Assembly (NCBI GenBank): GCA_030063045.1 | Contig: JAQSEB010000223.1 | Coordinates: forward strand, 247,530 to 311,529 | DNA: 64,000 nucleotides | Source of the DNA: Pratylenchus scribneri | Lineage: Eukaryota; Nematoda; Chromadorea; Rhabditida; Pratylenchidae | Direction: 5' to 3' | In this document: piece by piece, positions 31,830 through 44,056 of the stretch | Layout: the number at the start of each line of letters is the position of its first letter | Numbering within the stretch: the first letter of the stretch is position 1 | Translations under genes and position numbers: made by a program | The notes under the pieces: model-generated | The model's input: the letters and a program-made list of their open reading frames with translations, nothing else | Database searches by the model: none | What the model was told of the DNA's origin: nothing

Positions 31830-34800
31830 TCAATTTTGTACATCACCTTTTTGATTGTTTTGTTCTGTAATTCTTTCAATAATTTCTTTAGTTGCCTCCG
31901 AATCTTGTTCAACAAATTCTTTGACTTCCCTCTTGAATTTGGCGCAATCACTAAAAAATTTATTAAATTTTTAACATAGATTTTTGACCAAAACTAAAGA
32001 AGGAGGCAACCAATTCAGTGACGGCCCTGTTTCAATTATTACTTGAAACTTGGAAAATTTTCCCTTCTAAAAGTTCCAAGTTTCAAGTTCCAAGTGGAAT
32101 TGAAACAGGGCCGCTCAGGAAGGTAAAATGCCATTTGAAAGCCCTAAATCCTAAATGTCTCTAAAAAGTGGCCAATTCTAATTGTTTTTGAAATATTAAA
32201 ATAATTTGTAAAATAAGCGGCTTTTCCTACACCAAACAAATTCGGGTTTATTCCATTCAAAAAGATGTAACTTTTTTTAAAGCCTGGATAATATAAAATT
32301 TAAAATTGCCATTTTGTAGAGGATAATTTGGGCTTTCAAATCGTTTTTGGCCTTCCCATTGCAATTACCTCGGTGAGCTATAGGCCAAAAATACTACCCA
32401 TGTATCGAATTCAAAAAAAAATTTTCCCACCTTTCAATTTTCTCTTCAAGTTTCCCAATTTTGGCGTTGAATTCATTTTGTGCCTGCAAAAGTCCATCCA
32501 GCCGTTTCAACGAATTCCCAATTGATCGCATTACCTTAAAAAGTGGAATAAATAAATAAATTAGCGTAAATTCTCTATTAGAAGCCCTTCTCTAATAGAA
32601 GCTCCCTCTACTGTATTTTAAGGAGAAAAAAGTAAAAAATTTAAATTTTTTGTCCACTTTGGAGGGTCTATGAAATCTATTTAAGCCCCGGGGCTTCTAA
32701 TAGAATAAATACTGCAAATTCTCTATTAGAAGCCCTCCTCTCTAATAATAGCCCACTCTACCGTATTTTTAAGGAGAAAAAAGTAAAAAATTTAAATTTT
32801 TTGTCCCTTTGGAGGATCTATGAAATCTATTTAAGCCCCGGGGCTTCTAATAGAATAAATACGGTAATTTAAATTTTAAATTTACATATGTATTCAATGC
32901 CCTCGTTGAGGGTGGAACCAATTTCCCCGTAGTGTATCCCTCAAATTCATCCTCGCTAATTTGCAAATGGCTGGCCTTCATGTCTTGGATAAAATAGATT
33001 GCACTAAAAACAATTAAATAATTTTGAATGAATTAAAACAAAAATAATTTACCTCATCAAATTTGTGTAGTAATATCCTGAAAAATTGAACAAATTAAAT
33101 GGTTATTCCTAAATTCAAAAAAATTTTTTTGCAATAAATTATAAAATATTCCATAATTAAATTCTATGTATTATAAGTTTATATTTATCCTACCGACCAG
33201 CGAACATCAAACATCATGTACTTGGCCATTATTAAACCAAACCCAAAACTAATTTTAGGGTGTAAAATTACCTAGAAATTCGCTGTGAATAAAATTTAAG
33301 GGCCCGATTTGATTTTTTAAAGAAAAGTGAGAGTAAACTAAACAGCAGATACCCTATCCTAAGGCTCAAATCTTATTAACACTTTCTTATGACCAGAGGG
33401 CGGATTTATGTAAATCAAAAAAGGCAAAAATATAAAAATTTCGGCAGAAATTTCTAAAATATGAAAAAATTATGCAATTTTCAATTTCTATTGCATTTTT
33501 GAAGTACAATTTTTTCCCAAAAAAAATGTAAAAATATGCACTTAGAAAAGCACTCCAAATAACATATCCCAGAAACCCATTTAGAGTAAAGATTAAAAAC
33601 ATGAATTTGCATATAAATTCGCCCTCTAGTTATGACCAAGAAAATGTGTCCTAATCCCTCGCCCCACTATTCCAATTTAAAAATTTATAAATTCAAATAA
33701 TTTACCCACCGTATTCTCCACGCATATGCCTTGAGGGGAGGCCAAAGCGGCTGATGAATTTCAAATTTGATTGAATCAGGGGTGGATTTGCTTTGAGCAC
33801 AACCAAAATTAAAACAGGCAAAAATTCATCGGCACTTGCCGGGGCACCTGAATTATAGATTAAAATTTATTTACTAAAATTTGAAATAAATGCAAAAACT
33901 GACCAAATCTGCTTTCTTTCAATGCATCGAAAATGTTTTTTGAACTTCGAACCAAACAATCCCTAAAAATTAGGTGAAAATATCCATAAAATAAGTGTGA
34001 TATTTACATTTTCTTTATGACCGATCGATGGCTGTTCAAATCGATTATTTCCGTGATGGCCTAGAAAAAATTTGTAAAAATTTTTAAAATAATTTAATTT
34101 TTTTTAAAATTATCCAAAATGAATTTTGCACACCCAAATGATTCAGTGAATATTAGTTTTTAATTTGAAAAATTGATGGGATCAGGGATGGGTTCGGAAC
34201 TCAAAAAAGCCGGAATTTCGGTATTCGGAATCGGTATTCCGAACCCATCCCTGGATGGGATAATGGATTTGTTAGAAAATGAGCTCTCTCTAAAGTTATG
34301 CGCCGAAAAGAAGGATAAAATAGACCACCAAAATTGGGTGGCTAATTTTTTTTTTTGGTTCAATCATTTTGATAATAAAATTCACTATATAGAATTATAA
34401 CTGATTTAAGTGAAATTTAAAAGGGCAGAAATTTAAGCATACATGCGCTTGGGGGGGGGGGGGGTAACTCTTTGGTCGGGTACTACCCAATTAAAAAAAG
34501 GTCGAAAAAATTTTTTGATCCGATACTACCCACCGAAAACAAGATATCTTCTTTGGAAAAAAGTGAATAAAAGTGGGTAGTTTTCGAGAAAATTTTGATA
34601 TTAGATGATAAAAAACCTTAAAAATTTTTTATTTTTGCCAATATGAGAAAATAAAGAAAAATTTAATGATTTTTATCCATTTTTAGGAGGAAAAAGGGCA
34701 AAAAAATGTGTAGTAATGGGCAAAATACTACCAAAAATTTTTCCATTCTCTGGCCCCCAATACTACCCACTTTTTCAAAATTTTCAAATACTACTACTAC

Positions 34801-37800
34801 CCGAGGGGAGGGGACAGTCCCCCCCAGCGTATGTATGATTTTAAGACCAAAAAGTGACAAAATAAGCATAAATTGGTCGGGCAGCATTTTTGCCATAACA
34901 TTCTGGCTAAAATGTTGTTCTATAAGGAGATTAATCCAATGGTAAACATTTTATTAGCCTATTAAAATTCGAATCATTTCCCAATAATTCACCCAGCACC
35001 AGCACCAGGCACGTATCCAGGATTTTTGGATGGGGGGGGGGGGGCACCCATGTAATGTAAAAAATTTCTAGGCGGGGTATGCATGTAAATAAATTTGGCC
35101 AAATAAAAATTTTAGTACAAAAATTGGCCCCACAGGGTAAAATTTTTGTCAAAAATGGCCGCGTAGCGAAAAATTGTGACCAATTTTGGACTACGGAAGG
35201 GTCCCCCTTTACTTTTTTTCCTTCCACTTCCCCTAATGGGGGGGGGGGGGGGGGGGGGGGTACGTACCCCGTGTACTCCCCCCCCTAAATACGTGCCTGA
35301 CCAGCACCCACCTCATTTAAATATTCCTGCACTTGGGCCGAGGTTTCATCCAATGCCGTCTCCAGAAAGCCATTTATAACCCAATTTAGTGACCGGATTC
35401 GGGTTTGTAGACTTAAATCCTCCGCCTCTTCCTCAGTTCTATTAAATAGGAAAATTAATTTTTTTTAATTAATTATTTTATAATAAAATTTATAATAAAA
35501 TTTTTAATTATATTTTTAATTAAATTTTTAAATTTAATTCTTAAATTTAATTAATTTTTAAATTGTATTTTTAATTGAATTTTTAATTGAATTTTTAATT
35601 GAATTTTCAATTTAATTTTTTAATTTAATTTTTAATTGAATTTTTAATTGAATTTTTAATTGAATTTTCAATTTAATTTTTTAATTTAATTTTTTTAAAT
35701 TAATTTTTAATTTAATTAATTTAATAAATACCTTGAACCAAACAAAATATTATACGCCCGAGTGCAAACGAATGTTTCAATTTCGGTCATAAATTGTGAG
35801 AATTTGAACTCTTCCGGTGGTTTAATTTTGATAATTTTCTCTTTGGTTGTTTGATAGAATGATTGGACGGAATTGGAAAGTTCTTCAATGGGCGAAAATT
35901 CATTCTAAAAAATTCAATGTTAAAATTAGGAGAAATTAGGTTTTTTTTACCCAAAATTTAGTTTTTGACTTCTAATAAATCAGAAACCGGTTTTAGACCC
36001 TACAAACCTTATACCAATTTGTAGATCTCATCGAGACGCATCGATTGGTATATAATTTGTCAGATTTTGTCCCAAAATTAAAGGGTATTAAACCGTTTAA
36101 ACCATATTTCCAGTTTTTGGTTTTAAACCACTTTAATTTTGGGCCAAAACCTGGCAATTTTATATACCATTCGATGCGTCTCGATGAGATCTATAAATTG
36201 GTATAAGGTTTGTATGGTTTAAAACCGGTTTCTGATTTATTAAAAGTCAAAAACTTTTGGGTAAGTAAAAAAATTAGTTATCGTAAAATTAGTAATTAAA
36301 TTTTTATAAAATTTACCTTTTGTAAATTTTCAACAAATGCGCAGCAATGCTTCCCTAATTCCTTGGAAAATGTCGAATCAAAAATTTCGTCAAAATATTT
36401 TTGCAGCTCCAAAGTGGCTTCATTGCTTTCCGGACTCATTGGCCTATAAAAAAGTGTTTTAAAAATTGAATCTTTAAAAATTTTGCTCTGAAAATTATGT
36501 AAAAATGGCCGATTATTATATGAAAAAATTATCGGCCCCGTCGCGGGTTCTAACCCGCGTGACACACCTGCGTTAAGAGTTAATCCGATAGACTAAAGGG
36601 CCCTACTTCTAGCACTATTTTTCCCTATTCCATAAAAAATAAAGACATTTTTTATGTTACTAATAATAATAAGATTGCAAAAAAGGTATAATTTTTGGTT
36701 TTTTTTTGGTAATTTTCCAAAATCGATTTCTAAAATCTTAAAATATATATATTTTTGATTTTTTATTGCATTTTTCCAACGAATTTTCCCTCAAAAATTG
36801 CGAAAATTAATAAATAAAAAATAGGTCAAAAAATTACATCAAAAATACTATAAAATGCCCAAAAAACATTATTTATATGGTTTTATCATCAAGTTTGATG
36901 GATATAAAAAATATATTAACTGATCCTACTGATACTCATATGAAAAAATGAGTGGCCCCGTTGCGGGTTCGAACCCATGGCTCCCTTGTGGTAACATTAT
37001 AATCCGGTAAACTAAAAGGGCCATGAAATCAACCAGTGTTGATTTAAGTTATGCAAAGAATTCTCGAAAATAATCGCATATTAATGCATGTCAATGTTGT
37101 ATATTTTTCAGGGACGTATCCAGGATTTTTGTTTGGAGGGGGTACCGGGGTCAGGCGGGGTACGCATGTAAAAAAATTTTTGATGGCGGGGTACACATGT
37201 AAAAAAAATCGAAAAAATTTGAAAAAAATAGCCGCGCAGCGAAAAATTTAGGCCAAAAACAGCCGCGCAGCGAAAAATTTAGGCCAAAAATAGCCGCGCA
37301 GCGAAAAATTTTTACCACAGAAGGGTCCCCCCTTTACTTTTTTTTACCCCCACTTCCCCCGTTGGGGGGGGGGGGGGGTACGTACCCCGTGTACCCCCCC
37401 CCCCCCCTAAATACGTCCCTGATATTTTTCCACTCATCAATTAGATTATGGATTTTTTAGGCTTTTTTTTTTAATTTTAATCTATTTTATGAATGTATCT
37501 AATTCTAATTTAATAAGAAAAGCATATAAATAATGTTTTTTTTTGTTCATTTTTGATATCATTTTTTGATCTATTTTACCTTTTTGGCACTTTTTCGTGT
37601 AAATTCATTAGAAAAATGGAATAAAAACCAAAATTCAACTATTTTGAGGTCTCCTAAATCTAATTCGGTAGATTTGACCAAGGAAAGAGGTGTTATTTTG
37701 ACACATTTTACGTTTATTGGCACTTTCATGGAAATTTCATTAGAAAAAAGTTTAAAAAACCAAAATTCAACTATTTTGAGGTCTCCTAAACCTATTTTTG

Positions 37801-38899
37801 ACAAATTTCACAAATAAAGCCTAAATAAGTATAAATTTTTCGACCTAAAAATCATCTCCTACAATGATTTTATTACCAAAATTTCCAGTAAAAATTATTG
37901 TTAAAATAATAATTGATAAACCTTGGTCCAGTTGGTGAATTACTGACATTTGGAAGCAGCAAATTCAGTGAAGTTGGCGATGAAGACGACGGGGAATTTT
38001 CTTAACCATAAAAATTTATTAAAATATTTAAAAAATTTTGCAAACGTCCAAAAACTGAAGGCGATTTCTTCAACAGTGTTTTGAATGTGTTTCGAACGTC
38101 GGAGGTTTTTCTACGCAATTCGGCGGTTTCCTGTCGCAACAATTCCCTAAAAAATGGGAATAAAAGATGAATGAATCATCGGAAATTTTACCGGTTTTTA
38201 TTGTAATCATTCAGCCTTTTGTTCTCATATTGATAGATTTTATAGCATTGGGAACAAAGGCCGCGGCCTGTTGAAAAATGAAAAATTATTCCCGAAAAAA
38301 GCATTGAATTTATTTATGTTTCGTATCAAAAATTCAATATTTTTCAGGCATGTTTATGTTTAGATCTAGGATTAGGGCCAAGCGTGTTGGCAAATTTATG
38401 GCTTCATATTGATTTTTCAAAAGTAAAATTTTTTGGGTAAATTCAACCCAGCTTTTCATGCAGAAAAATAATATTTTGACCATGTAACTTGAAACTTGCT
38501 GTAACAAGTTATTGGGGTTTAGCATTAGGCTAGCATAGGATACCTTTAAAAAAGAACCCGATCAGGGTATTTTATGGATCTAAAAATACCAGATTTTTAA
38601 ACATGAAAAGCTATCGGTAAATTCTTTGATTTAATGCAGTTAAATTGCCGTTAAATATTTTATTTTAAGGCCATCAAAATTATTAATTAAAAAGAATACA
38701 TTGCGGTGTTCCATAAAATGAGCCACATTGTTTGCACAACTTAAAACAATTAAATAATTAAAACTAAATTATATTAAAAAATGAAAGAAACCAATTCATT
38801 GTCGGACAAATGAAATTGGCTGCCATGTTGCCTCTCTTGACTGCCAACATGAAGAAGCCAATCATCCGAATCATCAATTTTATTATTTTCAGCTGCCAT
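31830..38899 (-). CDS. RABGEF1: RABGEF1 (Rabex-5)-like Rab5 guanine nucleotide exchange factor
   Basis: Fifteen exons: 38899-38792, 38739-38700, 38267-38192, 38146-38046, 38000-37922, 36443-36317, 35904-35732, 35438-35312, 34060-34008, 33962-33904, 33847-33710, 33077-33053, 33003-32886, 32534-32431, 31950-31830. They sum to 1,449 bases (482 aa; human 491). An A20-type zinc finger near residue 40 reads [12 protein letters not shown] then GLCSQCY (C-x2-C-x12-C-x2-C). A helical linker follows. The VPS9 catalytic domain holds [27 protein letters not shown] and [16 protein letters not shown]-terminal coiled coil ([10 protein letters not shown]) matches the Rabaptin-binding part. It activates Rab5 on early endosomes. 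Introns carry several mobile elements, including a hAT element 10 bases from the donor of exon 8. Confidence 0.95.
32018..32113. mobile_element. Tiny palindromic element, about 95 bp
   Basis: The arms GGCCCTGTTTCAATT and AATTGAAACAGGGCC are perfect, and the inner parts pair again through ACTTGAAACTTGGAA and TTCCAAGTTTCAAGT. It sits in the last intron of RABGEF1, next to a family C copy. Confidence 0.7.
32114..32391 (-). repeat. Family C palindromic element in the last RABGEF1 intron
   Basis: It is the inverse orientation of the copies at 27837 and 51136. It shares AAATAAGCGGCTTTTCC and the terminal AAATGCCATTTGAAAGCC block. Confidence 0.65.
32569..32870. repeat. Two tandem copies of a 150-bp palindromic repeat
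   Basis: Each copy starts AAATTCTCTATTAGAAGCCC and ends GGGGCTTCTAATAGAATAAA. The copies are nearly identical (32569-32709 and 32710-32870). They lie in RABGEF1 intron 13, which spans 32535-32885. Confidence 0.75.
35006..35299. mobile_element. hAT-type miniature element beside a RABGEF1 splice donor
   Basis: The ends CAGGCACGTATCC and TACGTGCCTG form short inverted repeats with a perfect 8-bp duplication, ACCAGCAC (34998-35005 and 35300-35307). It contains long G and C runs (more than 20 G near 35238-35260). It is inserted only about 10 bases inside the intron after exon 8. Confidence 0.85.
35460..35731. repeat. AT-rich degenerate tandem repeat
   Basis: TTTTTAATTGAATTTTTAAT-like units recur in RABGEF1 intron 7, with one 50-bp block duplicated almost exactly. 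Confidence 0.5.
35948..36262. repeat. Family A palindromic element in RABGEF1 intron 6
   Basis: The arms TTTTTGACTTCTAATAAATC and GATTTATTAAAAGTCAAAAA are inverted. The outermost part continues as ACCCAAAA/TTTTGGGT. It covers about 76% of intron 35905-36316. Confidence 0.85.
36536..37025 (-). repeat. Two tRNA-like heads with an intervening body, SINE-like
   Basis: Minus-strand segments 36600-36536 and 37025-36957 both start GGCCCTTTTAGTYTAYCGG-like and end with a B box (GGGTTCGAACCC or GGGTTAGAACCC) and a GGGGCC closure. The DNA between them (36601-36954) resembles sequence at 43690-43980 and 61200-61440. Neither head folds into a normal cloverleaf. A tRNA-derived SINE family is the simplest reading. 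Confidence 0.4.
37109..37421. mobile_element. hAT-type miniature element in RABGEF1 intron 5
   Basis: The ends CAGGGACGTATCC and ACGTCCCTG are inverted, and ATATTTTT is duplicated exactly on both sides (37101-37108, 37422-37429). It is the same family as 35006-35299 (shared GCCGCGCAGCGAAAAATTT-like repeats and G/C runs). Confidence 0.9.
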
Positions 38900-38977
38900 T
38901 CTTTTTTAAAAAATAAATTATAAAAATTAAATAAATAAAAGATAATAAATTTTGTCATTAAAATTGCTTTTTTTTTA

Positions 38978-39292
38978 CCCCAAAAGTAGTTTTTGACTTC
39001 TAATAAATCAGAAAATAGTTTTATACCTTACAAACCTTATACCATTTTGTAGATCTCAATTAGACGCATCGAATGGTATATAATTTGTCATAGTTTGGTC
39101 CAAAATTAAGGATATTAAACCGTTTAAACCATATTTCCAGTTTTCGGTTTTAAACTCTTTAATTTTGGTTAAAAACCTGACATTTTATATGCCATTCAAT
39201 GCGTCTCGATGAGATCTACAAATTGGTATAAGGTTTGTAGGGTTTAAAACCGGTTTATGATTTATTAGAAATCAAAAACTAATTTTTGGGTT
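38978..39292. repeat. Family A palindromic element between RABGEF1 and the carrier gene
   Basis: It starts ACCCCAAAAGTAGTTTTTGA and ends with the complement (ATCAAAAACTAATTTTTGGG). This is the one family A copy not inside a coding intron; it lies 80 bases upstream of the RABGEF1 ATG and could be in a 5' UTR intron. Confidence 0.8.
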
Positions 39293-39510
39293 AAAAATAA
39301 AAAATGTGTAAAATTACTTCATTAATGAAAAATGAAAATAAAATAAATAAATAAAAATTAGAAATGAAATAAATCAATGAAATATATGAGAATTGTTTTT
39401 TTCTTCAATAAAAATTTATCAAAAAAATCACAAAAATTATATGGCATAAAATCTCGAAAAAATACAACAAAAATAAAAAAATCAAATCAATTTAATTCAA
39501 ATAATTCCTC

Positions 39511-42500
39511 CTAAAAACGCCCTAAAAATTGCTTCGTATTTTCATAGACAATGAATAGGGCACCGCTTGCAATGAAAGTCCGTATCAAAGTTGGTGAAAG
39601 GCCTTTGTAGAATGCTTTGAAGCCTTTAAAGAATTATTTTAAAATTTAGGGAAAAAGTAAAATAAATATTTAATTTGTCGAAAACACTAAAAATGTCGAA
39701 AAGATTGAAAACGGTTCAGTGGTTTGTCTTAATCCAAAAACCTTATATTTAATCGATAGATCAGACGCATCATTTGATTATGTTTTGACTTGGGTTTAAC
39801 CAATTCTAATTTAGTTTTGAACTATTAAATCAAAATGTGGTTTAAACCGTTTAAAACCCTTTAATTGTTGACCAAACCAAAATGTAGTTTAAACCGTTTA
39901 AAACCCTTTAATTGTTGACCAAACCATAACCAAATTATATACCATTCAATGCGTTTTGACCAGCTCTATCCAATTTTGGGTATATTTGGTTTGTGAATGC
40001 GTGGGACAAACCCTCCTTAAACCGGTTTAATTATTTTTTTGTACTCTTTTTTCGGCATATTCAGTGTTTTTTCGACAAATTAAATACTAAAAATAAATAA
40101 AAATATGAACCTTCTTCACGGTAAATTTTCATTAATATTGAGCTGAATGTGCCCTTTTGACCGACTTGCATTCGACTTTTAACTTAATTAAATAATTTTT
40201 ATTGGATATTAGGGAAATTAACCAACCAACATCGGCAGGGAATATTGCCGTCCAAAGTGCCTTAAAAAGAGTTTACATTGAATTTTTCTTTAATGAAAAA
40301 ATTTACCATGCCACCAATTCCGCCGGAAATTGCCGTTCGAAATATTCCTAAAAAATAAAATTTTTTAATTTTAATTTATCTAATTTAAATTTATTTTTTA
40401 ATTAATTAGAATTTAATTAATTAATTTGCATTTTATTTTTTTTTATTTTTTAATTAATTAATTTATCTAATTTAAATTTATTTTTTAATTTAACTATTTA
40501 ATTTTAATTTAATTAATTATTATTTATATTTAATTACTAAATTACAAAAATATTTACCGATTTCATCTTTTGTCTTCCCTTTTGGAGTTAGCAGTTTCCG
40601 AGAGAATTCATACGCACCAAAGAAGAAGAAATATCCGGGAATTTCGCGGACCAATGTGGCCTGCGGATGAAGGAAAATCGGGGAATAAATTGAATTTTTT
40701 TATATATTTTAATGTCTAATATCTAGGGTTAATTATCCGTTGACGGGACGGGTACGCGGGCAGGGTATTCGCGCGATTTTGGGTTAATTATCCGTCCCGC
40801 CTACCCGTCCCGTAATTTCCGAATTACCCGTTACCCGTGCTTTTCCTACCCGTCCCGTAATGTAAAAAATAACACCATAATTTGGGTATATCGGGAAAAA
40901 AAATTCTTCACAACTTACCAAAAATAAAAGAAAGATTTATATATGAATTCAATTTGCTCAGTTGGATACTGATTGACTTATAATTTTTGGACGATGGTTC
41001 GAATCCTATCAGCGAAAAATAATTTTAATTATAATTTTGTTGATAAAAATTGCGAAAAATTTGACTACTTTATAAAAGCTATTTTTGAACAATTGTAAAA
41101 TATAATATTTTTATATTGCAATTATAAGAGGGACTCATTGTGGTGAGAAAATATGTTTACATTTTTAATATTTTTTGTCTTTCTGGAAAAATGACCTTGG
41201 AGAAATTATAATTTGAAGTCAATTGTGATAAAAATTTGCGTGTAAAAAACCTAACAAAAATTTTTGCGCTCGCGCCTATCGGCGCTCGCAAATATTCAAC
41301 TTATATAAATTTTTCGATCATGACTTTAAAATATCGAATTATTTTCATTTGAAAATAAAAAAAATATTTTTTAATAATTGTCAGCCAATCGAATTAAGAT
41401 TGGGGTGCAAAAAAATTTTCGATAAAAATATTTTATGCCCTTGGTCCATCCTTTGCTTTTTCAAGGTAAAATTTAGCATAATCAATATGGCAAATTATCA
41501 AAAATTTGATTTAAATTAAATTCAGAATCGTGTACAGTGTTTCAATTTGCCTCTAAAAATGTCACTTTTGAAATTTTTTTTTACCAATTTTTGAATTTTT
41601 TATCAATTTGGTTTGGACTTTGGAGTACTCGCTTTTTATTGATCAAAAAATTAAATAAAAATTGAAATGAATAAGAATTAAATAATAAAAAATAGAAAAA
41701 AAAAATTGTTAAAATTATGATATTTATTTTGGCAATTTTTAAAAATTTTTTTAAACGAATTTCAAAAAAAATGCCTTAAAGGGCACGGGACGGGTAGTAT
41801 CCGCGGATAATTTTTGAAAATGGCCTACTCGTCCCTTATCCGTGCCTTGATTATCCGCACTACCCGTTACCCGTGATTTCATTATCCGCGCACGGATAAT
41901 TAACCCTACTAATATCTAATTTGATGTTCTACACACGAAAATGCGGTTTATTTTAAGAGTTAATTTGGTAAAAATTCGAATTTTTTTCTCCAAAAATTTG
42001 CCAAAAGATTCGTCTTTATGGATGTTTAATATATTAATGAATGGAAATGGAAAATAATCAATTTTCCGATAATTTGTTAGCCTAAAACCTACTATTGGTC
42101 CGGAGAGTTCGATGGATAGAAACAATCGTAAGGAGTAAAGACCAGAGACCAATTATATAAATTTAAATGGCCTTAATTTCTTATTTTCTAGCCTCTAAAA
42201 GCCTTAATTTATGACCAAAAACCAATAAAAATTTCCGTTAAATTGGCTAAAATAATTTTTTTAAATTTTATTAAATAAAAAACTCACCACAAATCCAGTG
42301 TAGAATGAACGGAGACCCGAAGTTTTGTACATTTCACGTGAGATGGAAAAAGGCGTCCTTTTAAAACATTGATTTTAATTTATTAAAAAATGTACCTTTT
42401 AACATTTGGATTCAGTTCGGTTTGGGCTTGTAATTGACATTTTACTAATTCTAAAAGTTGTGCATAAATCAAAGCATATGCGAAAAAATTTTTGTATTTA

Positions 42501-43511
42501 CCTGTTGGACAAAGCACCAATGCAGCGAAAAAGGCGGCCATTGAACCAGCTATGAAAATTTACAAAAAAAAAAAATATTAAAATTTATTAATGGTAACCT
42601 GATGCATTTTGCACGGGTGTCATTTGCTTAACCGAAGGGCTTCCCACCAAATTGGCAACCGCTTAAATTTAATTGATTAATTTTTTAAAATTTTTTAAGA
42701 ATTTTTAAAATTTATTTTTTCAAAATTTTTTTGAGTTTTTGAAAAATTTATTTTAAAATTAACCTTTTTGGCAAAATCCATATGAGAAGAAGAGAATACT
42801 GTTCTCTGAGACATTGGCAATCAATGCTGGGATTGAGCCTAAATAATTTAATTTAATTATAAATTTATTTAAATTAACCGGCATATAATCCTCTGACGCC
42901 TTCTGCACGATAAGTCTGGCGAAAGCACAAAACCCAATTTTTGTATATGCTTGGAAATGTTTGCATTTTGACTTTTATCTGTGGGAAATATTAAAAATAG
43001 GGTCTATTTTTGATTGTAAAATTAATTATTTTAATATGTGAATATTCAATTCAGCCAATTTAAATGATTGTATTTAATAATTAAAGATATTGGCTATTCA
43101 TAAAAAAATGAAGGACAAAAAAACTTTTAAAAATCTGTTTTTGTATTTTTTTTTACCATATCTCGACCAAAATTTACTAGTTTCCTTTTTAAATTTTTGG
43201 TCAAACTATCAAAAATAATTAGTTTTGATCTATTAGTCATTGGAGAGGCAACATTTATGGTAATTTTAATTAATTTTTTATCATTCATATTTCCCAATGA
43301 ATGGTTTATTAATTATTTTTTATTTACTTAATTAAGTTAAAAAAATATAAACCGTATCCAAAGGCTGCGCACTATAAACATTGGCAGCTCCGCCTGATTT
43401 GCGAAAATTATTCAAATAAATTTACTAATAATTTAAACCTGCCGTTCCTGCAAGCAAATCGATGATTCCATCCTTAAAATGTTGAATTCCTCCGGTCGAT
43501 TTTTCCACCAT
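39511..43511 (-). CDS. SLC25A15: Mitochondrial ornithine carrier-like protein (SLC25A15 type)
   Basis: Thirteen exons: 43511-43439, 43393-43353, 42978-42879, 42838-42764, 42661-42599, 42549-42502, 42450-42396, 42357-42288, 40660-40558, 40347-40307, 40260-40227, 40182-40111, 39623-39511. They total 888 bases (295 aa; human ORC1 about 301). Three repeats of the carrier fold are visible through [39 protein letters not shown] and [18 protein letters not shown], each with a Px[D/E]xx[K/R] signature, and the GFCQK and [18 protein letters not shown] blocks match ornithine carriers. It would exchange ornithine and citrulline or related basic amino acids across the inner mitochondrial membrane. Intron 8 carries a 1.2-kb hAT-type element and intron 12 a family B palindrome. 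Confidence 0.92.
39669..40086 (-). repeat. Family B palindromic element in carrier intron 12
   Basis: This copy shows the longest outer arms: TTTAATTTGTCGAAAACACT at one end and its complement (AGTGTTTTTTCGACAAATTAAA, imperfect) at the other. It has two internal 47-bp units. It covers 86% of intron 39624-40110. Confidence 0.85.
40724..41908. mobile_element. hAT-type non-autonomous element, 1,185 bp
   Basis: Perfect 16-bp inverted ends, TAGGGTTAATTATCCG, with an exact 8-bp duplication CTAATATC (40716-40723 and 41909-41916). Subterminal parts repeat ACGGGTA/TACCCGT words, typical of transposase-binding clusters. There is no transposase frame. A tRNA-like B box (GATGGTTCGAATCC, near 40995) lies inside. 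It is inserted in intron 8 of the carrier gene. Confidence 0.93.
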
Positions 43512-44056
43512 TAAATATAAGTTTAAATTCAAAATTGCTAATTTTAAATAAAATATTTCAATGTGAGATAAGAACAAATGAATGAAATAATCCATCACAA
43601 AATAAGTGTTTATCGAGAGAGAATGAAATGTTTGCCAATAAGATCAACGATTCGAGTTTTTATTTTAACTGATAAAACGTGGATAAATAACTAGTGGACG
43701 GATTTTAAGGTCACAAAATTTGTACCTATTTAGGAAATTTTTTGTGAAATTTGCCAAAAATAAGGTTTTGGGGACCCCAAAATGGGTTTTTTGGTATTTT
43801 ATTTCATTTCTAATGAAATTATCCCATCAAAAAAATGCCAAAAATAGGTAAAATTGGTCAAAAAATTAGGTCAAAAATTGAAAAATTACATCGAAAATAT
43901 GAAATTGCCCAAAAATTTTATGTGCTTTCTCACAAATTTGATGCAATAAAACCCTAAAAATCCGTTCCCTTACTGATAAAACGTGGATAAACGATAAATA
44001 AAATAACATTGTCAAAAGTCAAAAAATGTTCAGTTTCTCCTCTTCTTCCCATCCAT
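43512..44056. other. Intergenic region between the carrier promoter and the PRPF19 3' end
   Basis: It contains a dispersed repeat (43690-43980) related to sequence at 36605-36950 and 61200-61440. No gene is seen. Confidence 0.5.
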
